From: Candidatus Hydrogenedentota bacterium
Lineage (GTDB): Bacteria; Hydrogenedentota; Hydrogenedentia; Hydrogenedentales; SLHB01
Assembly: GCA_003557825.1 (NCBI GenBank)
Contig: PWNM01000276.1
Location: 1-11,796 of the forward strand
DNA length: 11,796 nt
Direction of reading: 5' to 3'
Shown one piece after another: positions 1-5,175 of this stretch; the first letter of the stretch is position 1, and every line of letters starts with the position of its first letter. Under the pieces are notes generated by a model that ran no database searches, was not told where the DNA came from, and saw only the letters and a list, made by a program, of their open reading frames with translations. The position numbers were made by a program, and so were the translations under genes.

Positions 1-375
1 CGGCATGCAAAAAAAGGCTAACCCACCCAAACATGATGCCTGACAGAAGGAGGTTCGATTACCCCTTCAGGAAATTCGCGATCCTGCCGATAGACCAAGT
101 AGAGCAAGCAAGTGGCCGACAGCCCGTCTGTCCCAGCGGATGTCCCACCGTATGACGGCAACTGCGTCGCTTGATTGTATCTAAACCCTCTTGAGTGCGC
201 CACATTGTCCCAACTTGTGGCCACTCTTTTTTTTATGCCTGCCAATCGAGCCGGAAACATGCTTCAGCGAGGCATTTTCCAATTGCGTGTGATGGGATTG
301 GAAACCATTCGGGCGGTTGCGTAACATAGGGCCTAGTAGCATATACCCATAGCCTTTGAACGGAAGGGGAGAACC
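1..375. other. Left-edge region without a convincing gene
   Basis: No open frame here looks like a gene. Reading rightward from the edge, one frame stays open to a stop at 153-155 (about 50 codons), and the other two stop at 19-21 and 41-43. The 50-codon frame uses AGG, AGA, CTA and ATA codons unlike the neighbouring genes, so I do not call it coding, although it could be the tail of a gene. The only strong signal is the rightward terminator at 193-234. The stretch 235-375 is the leader of the 376 gene. It has a ribosome-binding site (364-371) and only weak promoter-like hexamers: TTGGAA at 298-303 and TAACAT at 322-327, 18 bases apart. Confidence 0.6.
193..234 (+). terminator. Rho-independent terminator, rightward
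   Basis: GAGTG (193-197) pairs with CACTC (222-226), and GCCACA (199-204) pairs with TGTGGC (216-221). This gives an 11-bp stem with one bulged C at 198 and an 11-base loop. Eight T's follow directly (227-234). There is no matching T-run on the other side, so it works only rightward. It must end a transcript from left of the window, since no clear gene lies between the edge and the hairpin. Confidence 0.85.
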
Positions 376-2307
376 ATGCGAGACGGTTTGTTTTCGATGT
401 ACGTGTTGGTGGGGGCCACAGTCCTGGCCGGGTTCCAGGGTCAAATCGCTGGGGATGACGCATCATCCGACCCATCGCCCGCCTTGAAGGAAACCCGGGG
501 CGGCAAGGCCCTCGCGCCGGTGGTGGATGTCATGCCCCAGTTGCGCGGATTCCACGACTACGAACGGGTACGCGAGGAAATGCGCCTTTTGCGGGAACTC
601 GGGTTCGAACGGGTGTATTTCGTCTTGGCTCAGCCCGGTTATCCGTCTTTTTCGGACCCGTCGCTTTCGGTTATGCCGCCGGACAAGGGAACCAACAACC
701 ATACCCTCGAATCCATCCTGGCCTTGGGCGATCCGAACTGGGCCTATATGCACGAAGCCCAACGGCACGGCATGGAAGCCTGGGCCATCATCAAACCCTA
801 CGAATCGGGGTCGGGTTTTACCATCCCTCACGGCAAAACGGCGCCCCTGAGCCGGGCCCACGTGGAGACCATAGGCGGGCAGCATATCCATTTCGACGAC
901 CTGCTCTCGCGGCGTCCCGATTTACGGGTCACGCGCCGGCCCGATTCCGAGGCGACCCTCCGGGCCTCGGAAGAACCGATTGAGTCGCTGGAGATCGCCT
1001 TCCGCCTGGACCCTTTCCGGCAACGGAGCCATGCGGCCGGCTTCTTCGAATTCGAGGGGATCGAGTACGACGACGTGCGCGTACCGAATCTCACCCTGTG
1101 GGTGAGCGCGGACAACGGTCGTTATGTCGCGTACGAAGGGGACTACGCCATTTCGGCATTCTCAAGCCGTCGGCAGGCCAGGGACGCCAACGGGTTTCCG
1201 GTGGACGATGAGCCGAAACAGCATCTCGTCATGACCCTCGATAATCTGAACATCCCCCCGGATACGCCCTATATGGCGATTACCCTCGATCAGCATGAGA
1301 ACCTGTACACCATCCCGTTCTCGATGATCCGCGCCTTCACGCCGTCCGGCGAGATACCCGTGACGACGGGCATCCATGTCCGCACGTCCATGAGCCCCAT
1401 CGAACGGGAGAAACCGTACGAAGAACGGGAATGGGGACTCGAAGCCCATCCCATCCGCGGAGGCGAGCGGGCCGCCGAGACCTTTATGGACTGGGGATTC
1501 GAGTTTGAGTTTCAGGGCGCGGGATTCTGGGGCGACGGCTGGTTGTCGAGTCCGGTCTACGGCATTGGACGAGGACACCGGCAGTACATGATGGGGACGC
1601 CCTGCGAAGGCTATCCTGAGGTGCGGCAATACTGGCTCGATCAGGTCCGTCGGGTCATGGCCATGGGGTTCGACGGCGTCGATTTCCGGCTGCAGAACCA
1701 TTCGCAGATGGTCACGGACTACGTCAACTACGGTTTCAATGAACCCCTCGTGCAACGCTACCAGGAGGAACACGGCGTTGATATCATGGAGTCCGACCCC
1801 GATCCCCTAAAACTAATGGCGGCGCGGGGCGGGTTTTTCATGGAGTTTCTTCGCGAAGCGGCGGCCATCATCCATGCCTCCGACAAGAAGGTGCAGGTCC
1901 ATTTGCGCCATGCCTTCGAGGAGCCGCGACTCTGCGACGACTTCAACGAGCTGGGGTTCTGGGCCATGCCTAAGATATGGTTCGACTGGAAAGAAGCGGT
2001 GGACCTGGCCGACGAGGTCACGATAAAACATTATTACCATAACAATTATCGCCCCCACATGGGCGACCGGATCAAGTCCTATGCCCACGAACAGGGCAAA
2101 CGGGTCTGGGTCCATTGCTACATTTCCCAGGGCCGCGAACTGAACGACGCCTTTTTCGACGCTGTCGAGGCCGACCACCGGATCGGCGGCATGCTCCTCT
2201 ACGAAGTGGCCAATGCCATCATCATGACCTCCGATGCTACGGGCGGCTATCACCAGGACAACGTCGCCACATTGCGGTCTATCATGGACCGGCTCGAATA
2301 CCGATAG
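376..2307 (+). CDS. Predicted exported TIM-barrel protein, glycoside-hydrolase-like
   Basis: 643-residue protein, probably acting outside the cytoplasm on a carbohydrate; the substrate is unknown. The start at 376 has a purine-rich AAGGGGAG (364-371) four bases upstream. Residues 1-26 look like a signal peptide: one Arg, then a hydrophobic run, then small residues. The body resembles GH10-like/GHL-type putative glycosidases. Barrel-like strands include FERVYFVLAQPGYP (77-90), MEAWAIIKP (133-141), GFDGVDFRLQNHS (431-443), KVQVHLRH (505-512), DEVTIKHYY (546-554) and KRVWVHCYI (575-583). Residues about 200-345 are beta-rich and seem to be an inserted sandwich-like domain splitting the barrel. 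D433, D436 or E610 might be catalytic, but I cannot assign them. It is preceded by a terminator and followed 15 bases later by a separate strong promoter, so it is probably monocistronic. Non-catalytic carbohydrate binding is an alternative role. Confidence 0.75.
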   Translation: MRDGLFSMYVLVGATVLAGFQGQIAGDDASSDPSPALKETRGGKALAPVVDVMPQLRGFHDYERVREEMRLLRELGFERVYFVLAQPGYPSFSDPSLSVMPPDKGTNNHTLESILALGDPNWAYMHEAQRHGMEAWAIIKPYESGSGFTIPHGKTAPLSRAHVETIGGQHIHFDDLLSRRPDLRVTRRPDSEATLRASEEPIESLEIAFRLDPFRQRSHAAGFFEFEGIEYDDVRVPNLTLWVSADNGRYVAYEGDYAISAFSSRRQARDANGFPVDDEPKQHLVMTLDNLNIPPDTPYMAITLDQHENLYTIPFSMIRAFTPSGEIPVTTGIHVRTSMSPIEREKPYEEREWGLEAHPIRGGERAAETFMDWGFEFEFQGAGFWGDGWLSSPVYGIGRGHRQYMMGTPCEGYPEVRQYWLDQVRRVMAMGFDGVDFRLQNHSQMVTDYVNYGFNEPLVQRYQEEHGVDIMESDPDPLKLMAARGGFFMEFLREAAAIIHASDKKVQVHLRHAFEEPRLCDDFNELGFWAMPKIWFDWKEAVDLADEVTIKHYYHNNYRPHMGDRIKSYAHEQGKRVWVHCYISQGRELNDAFFDAVEADHRIGGMLLYEVANAIIMTSDATGGYHQDNVATLRSIMDRLEYR

Positions 2308-2322
2308 CGCCCCGTTCGGTAC

Positions 2323-2351
2323 TTGACAAACCGCCTCCCCATATGCATAAT
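2323..2351 (+). promoter_or_regulatory. Strong sigma-70-type promoter
   Basis: A perfect -35 hexamer TTGACA (2323-2328) is followed by a 17-base spacer and a -10 hexamer CATAAT (2346-2351, five of six matches). Transcription would start near 2358. The first gene reached is the small membrane protein at 2409, then probably the pseudopilin at 2904, as no convincing terminator lies between them. This is the best promoter match seen in the window. Confidence 0.75.
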
Positions 2352-2373
2352 CGTGTATATGTTTGTTATGCAT
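2343..2373. promoter_or_regulatory. Candidate operator: 8-bp inverted repeat over the -10 element
   Basis: ATGCATAA (2343-2350) and TTATGCAT (2366-2373) are perfect inverted copies separated by 15 bases. The left arm overlaps the -10 hexamer and the right arm lies just past the expected transcription start. A dimeric repressor bound here would block the polymerase. The regulator is unknown. Confidence 0.45.
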
Positions 2374-2379
2374 GCTAAG

Positions 2380-2389
2380 CAAGCGCTTG
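2380..2389. promoter_or_regulatory. Candidate LacI-family-type operator palindrome
   Basis: CAAGCGCTTG is a perfect 10-bp palindrome with a central CG, the usual geometry of LacI/GalR-family operators. It lies about 22-31 bases downstream of the expected transcription start, a position suited to repression. No LacI-family gene is in the window, so the link is by motif shape only. Confidence 0.4.
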
Positions 2390-2408
2390 AAGATACTTAA
2401 CCGAACGG

Positions 2409-2789
2409 ATGCAGTACCACTATATGCCCGGGTTACAGGCCAACATACCCCTTGAAACGTGCTGCGGAGCGGCTTCGTCCCGGCGGCGGCTGACCCCGTT
2501 TGTCGGGAAAGCGGCCTGGTGGATGGCCGTGGCGCTGGTGGTGCTATACGTAGTGGCCGCCGGACACGAGCTGATCCCTGGTCTTTGTACCGATCCGCTT
2601 CGGATGGAAAACGACTGCGGGCTGTGCCACCTGGTGCATACCTTGGCGCTGGCTGCAGCTGCCGCTATCCTGTTGCCAAGTCTGTTTGCGCGGCAATGGT
2701 CTACAGGTTTTGTCCTGCATAAAGCCGTCGCTTCACCACTGTGGCGTGGATGTCTCTTGCGGGCCCCTCCGACTTTCCTCCTTCCCTAA
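2409..2789 (+). CDS. Small Cys/His-rich protein with two membrane segments
   Basis: 126-residue protein of unknown function. Two hydrophobic segments, about residues 36-52 and 76-93, flank a short loop with H53, C60, the C70-x-x-C73-H74 cluster and H77, which looks suited to metal or redox chemistry. An adjacent C18-C19 pair lies before the first segment, and the protein ends in an R-A-P-P motif. Two helices, a CxxC loop and a terminal R-x-P-P recall small DUF2946-like membrane proteins linked with metal tolerance; this is an analogy of layout, not a family assignment. The start at 2409 has only a weak ribosome-binding site, and ATG 2424 (residue 6) is an alternative. Codon use matches the neighbours, and a strong promoter lies about 60 bases upstream. 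It is probably co-transcribed with the pseudopilin gene 114 bases downstream. Confidence 0.6.
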   Translation: MQYHYMPGLQANIPLETCCGAASSRRRLTPFVGKAAWWMAVALVVLYVVAAGHELIPGLCTDPLRMENDCGLCHLVHTLALAAAAAILLPSLFARQWSTGFVLHKAVASPLWRGCLLRAPPTFLLP

Positions 2790-2816
2790 CCTCATCTTTT
2801 TTTATTGATGCTTCAA

Positions 2817-2837
2817 TGGGCAGAACGGATCTGCCCA
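2817..2837 (+). other. Perfect stem-loop in the pseudopilin leader
   Basis: TGGGCAGA (2817-2824) and TCTGCCCA (2830-2837) form a perfect 8-bp stem around the five-base loop ACGGA. It lies 28 bases after the stop of the small membrane protein and 66 bases before the pseudopilin start. A's follow it rather than T's, so it is not an intrinsic terminator. It may stabilise the mRNA or act as a control element. Confidence 0.45.
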
Positions 2838-2903
2838 AAAACAAGGGCTTTGGTGCAGGTTTCGCAAGGAGTCCGACCAACCCTTATGAGGAAAACCACC
2901 CCC

Positions 2904-3857
2904 ATGAAAAAACGTGGATTTACGCTAATCGAATTGCTTGTTGTGATCGCTATCATCGCCATCCTGGCGGCGATCCTGTTGCCGGCCTTGGCCCGAGCTC
3001 GTGAAGCAGCCCGCCGAGCATCCTGCGCCAATAACCTGAAACAGATCGGCCTCGTGCTTAAAATGTACGCCAACGAGAGCCGAAGCGGCATGTATCCCCC
3101 CATGAAAACCGTGGGGTGCGACGGTTCCGTCCGCGCCCTCGAACAAATATTCAATCCCGCCTCCGTTTTCCCTGAGTATCTCATCGATTTCAACATCCTG
3201 ATCTGCCCCAGCGCCATGGGCGCATCCGACGCCGTTCGTCGTTGGGACGAAGGCGACACGACGAGTCCTTTCTGGCGCGAGTGGCAAGGATCGGGCGATG
3301 GCATGGTCGAACCCTGTGAAGTGGGCGACTATCCATACACCTACAGCGGCTACGTCGTGACGAGCGACATGACCCGGACCCCCGATCAGATCGACGCCTT
3401 GTTCACCAACCTCATGGATCCCCAGTTCGGGCTGGGGGCGCGGATCCTGACGAATCCGGGCGCGGCCGACGAAGACTGGCCCGTGGTGGTTCCCGGCTCC
3501 GGCGCGGCCGGCGGCAGCACCATCCCCCGCCTGCGCGAAGGCATCGAACGGTTCATGATCACCGATATCAACAACCCCGCCGGCGGAGCCCGGGCCCAGT
3601 CCACCATCCCTATCGTATGGGATATCGTGTGCGACAACCCGACCCATTTAAACCACGTGCCCGGCGGCTCGAACATCCTCTATATGGACGGCCACGTGGC
3701 CTTCGAGCGGTGGCCTACGGGCGGCTCCGGACCCGGCGGTACCTGGATCTTTGAAGAAGAAGACCTGGCGTTCCCCGTAGGTGGTGTTTTCCCGATGAAC
3801 GCCGGCGGATTCGTCCTCCACGAAGCAGGCCACATCTACGCCGAATTGCTGCCGTAG
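2904..3857 (+). CDS. Pseudopilin, prepilin-type H-X9-DG family
   Basis: 317-residue type IV pilin-like protein, expected to be processed by a prepilin peptidase and held in or assembled at the inner membrane. The leader MKKRG is followed by FTLIE, with cleavage predicted between G5 and F6 and the conserved Glu at mature position +5 (E10). A hydrophobic helix spans about 7-30, and the family-typical CANNLKQIG segment is at 41-49. A globular domain follows, and the C-terminal motif H251 to D262-G263 is the class hallmark. Here ten residues separate His from Asp-Gly rather than nine. I chose ATG 2904 because GAGG lies 12 bases upstream and the leader length is then typical. ATG 2886 would add six residues without changing the mature protein. 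Probably transcribed from the 2323-2351 promoter with the small membrane protein. The assembly it joins is unknown. Confidence 0.88.
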   Translation: MKKRGFTLIELLVVIAIIAILAAILLPALARAREAARRASCANNLKQIGLVLKMYANESRSGMYPPMKTVGCDGSVRALEQIFNPASVFPEYLIDFNILICPSAMGASDAVRRWDEGDTTSPFWREWQGSGDGMVEPCEVGDYPYTYSGYVVTSDMTRTPDQIDALFTNLMDPQFGLGARILTNPGAADEDWPVVVPGSGAAGGSTIPRLREGIERFMITDINNPAGGARAQSTIPIVWDIVCDNPTHLNHVPGGSNILYMDGHVAFERWPTGGSGPGGTWIFEEEDLAFPVGGVFPMNAGGFVLHEAGHIYAELLP

Positions 3858-3870
3858 ACCCGCTCCGCGA

Positions 3871-3955
3871 TAGCCTACTAATGCCACACGCCGCGCAGAC
3901 TCCCCCGTCTGCGCGGCGTTTGCATATTCTCATATTATTATGAAATAGTAGGCTA
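3871..3955. repeat. 10-bp inverted repeat enclosing the terminator hairpin
   Basis: TAGCCTACTA (3871-3880) and TAGTAGGCTA (3946-3955) are perfect inverted copies, 65 bases apart. They enclose the GC-rich hairpin at 3888-3919 nearly symmetrically. The right arm ends 11 bases before the alternative upstream ATG of the next gene. The structure could be a nested hairpin, a protein-binding pair, or a small miniature-element-like insertion. Confidence 0.6.
3888..3930 (+). terminator. Terminator hairpin after the pseudopilin gene
   Basis: ACGCCGCGCAGAC (3888-3900) pairs perfectly with GTCTGCGCGGCGT (3907-3919) around the loop TCCCCC. The stem is 13 bp and very GC-rich. The following TTTGCATATTCT is only moderately T-rich, so termination may be partial. 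It starts 30 bases after the 3857 stop and is placed to end transcription between the two pseudopilin genes. Confidence 0.7.
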
Positions 3956-4029
3956 AGACCATAGAAATGATTGGTAAGCATACACACCTGCTCTCAGCCG
4001 GCTTCTGCGATAAAAAGGGGGACGCCACG

Positions 4030-5076
4030 ATGCGCAAACTACGGTGGATGGAATTTGGGGTGGTCTTGATCCTGATCGTCGTATTGGCCGTTTTGGGCAT
4101 GAACTGGGCGCGGCAACGGCGCATTCGGACCGAGTTGCAGGCATGCCACAACAACCTGCGAGCCTGGCACACGGTTTTTCGTATGTATGCCGCCGAATCG
4201 CCGGGCAATCTCTATCCACCCATCATGCTCAAGGCCGATCTGTCGAATCGAATGTCTACTATCTTCGATCAACGGCCCGATTTGGTCACCCACAACAGGT
4301 TCATCCCCTCGCCACGAGGCGCTGCCATCTACCCGGACTACCTGACCGATCATGCCCTGTTGTTTTGCCCTTCGGCGGCCTACTTTGATATGGGCCAATT
4401 CGCCGCCTTGGTCGGCGACACCCTCGATGCGGACGACCTGTTCTCCCCAAGCTACGGCTATTACGGCTACTTGACCCCCGCATATCCCGACTGGGCCTTT
4501 CTTCTCGCCGCATTCAACCTGGTCCCCCACGATATCGAAGCGTGGCGGGTGCGTTCGTGGGCCGATTCCCCTATCGAACTTGAAAGCGAACTGGAGATTC
4601 CTTTTCTGTACACCTACATTCAGGCCAATGCATTCGGCCCCCCCTTCGGCGCACCGTTCGTCGGTGAAAACCTCCACACTTCTGTCGACTCTGAGGCGGC
4701 CAAAGCGCATCGGATTCATCCGTATACGGTGATCACTAAGGATTGGTCTGCCGCTCCCCCAGATACGGGCGAATTGGCGCAATGGATGGAGCAACCTCAT
4801 CGGCATCGGTTCCACCGGTTGCAGGTGGGCGGCCACCGTCTTCTCGAACCCGCCCTGACGCTTTCTGAAAGCGAGGTCCCGGTGATGTGGGACCTTTGCG
4901 CCATGCCCGCCCCCGGAATGTTTATGCTCAATCACATGCCGGGTGGGAGCAATGTGCTGTTTCTGGACGGCCACGTCGAATTCGTAGCTTTCCAGGAACG
5001 ATTTCCCATGCTTGGCGAAGTAGCCTCATTGAATAGCATTAGCGACGCCATGCCAGCCTCGTCCCCGTGGTTTTAG
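4030..5076 (+). CDS. Pseudopilin-like protein with degenerate leader, H-X9-DG class
   Basis: 348-residue relative of the preceding pseudopilin. The start at ATG 4030 is supported by AAGGGGGA (4015-4022), seven bases upstream; ATG 3967 in the same frame lacks a good site. Residues 9-24 form one hydrophobic helix. The segment around CHNNLRAWHTVFRMYAAES (39-57) aligns with the CANNLKQIG region of its neighbour, and CPSA (113-116) is shared. H302 to D313-G314 carries the C-terminal motif, again with ten intervening residues. If E8 is matched to the conserved Glu +5, Lys stands where Gly is needed before the cleavage site, and the usual F-T-L-I is L-R-W-M. Prepilin peptidase cleavage therefore seems lost, leaving a simple membrane-anchored protein. 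Separated from its neighbour by a terminator, it probably has its own promoter, which I could not identify. Confidence 0.8.
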   Translation: MRKLRWMEFGVVLILIVVLAVLGMNWARQRRIRTELQACHNNLRAWHTVFRMYAAESPGNLYPPIMLKADLSNRMSTIFDQRPDLVTHNRFIPSPRGAAIYPDYLTDHALLFCPSAAYFDMGQFAALVGDTLDADDLFSPSYGYYGYLTPAYPDWAFLLAAFNLVPHDIEAWRVRSWADSPIELESELEIPFLYTYIQANAFGPPFGAPFVGENLHTSVDSEAAKAHRIHPYTVITKDWSAAPPDTGELAQWMEQPHRHRFHRLQVGGHRLLEPALTLSESEVPVMWDLCAMPAPGMFMLNHMPGGSNVLFLDGHVEFVAFQERFPMLGEVASLNSISDAMPASSPWF

Positions 5077-5084
5077 ATTCATCT

Positions 5085-5115
5085 ACCCCATGGGCCGGGG
5101 TTGTATCAAAACAAC
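5085..5115. terminator. Possible weak terminator between convergent genes
   Basis: Two short hairpins share bases 5100-5101 and exclude each other: ACCCC/GGGGT (5085-5089 with 5097-5101) and GTTGT/ACAAC (5100-5104 with 5111-5115). They lie in the 99-base gap between the converging ends of the 4030 and GH51 genes. Neither has a good T-run, so this is only a candidate by position. Confidence 0.25.
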
Positions 5116-5175
5116 GTGGGATTCCGAGGGAAGGTAAATTGCTCAGTCATCATCTGCAAGCCCGCTATGCGCACA

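Noticed and set aside
44..71. GGTTCGATTACC, resembling a tRNA T-loop
   Set aside because: The flanking bases do not form the required 5-bp arm, and no anticodon or D arm is visible at the right distance.
18..260. Leftward 80-codon open frame near the left edge
   Set aside because: It runs through the terminator stem and T-run, lacks a plausible ribosome-binding site and resembles no protein I know.
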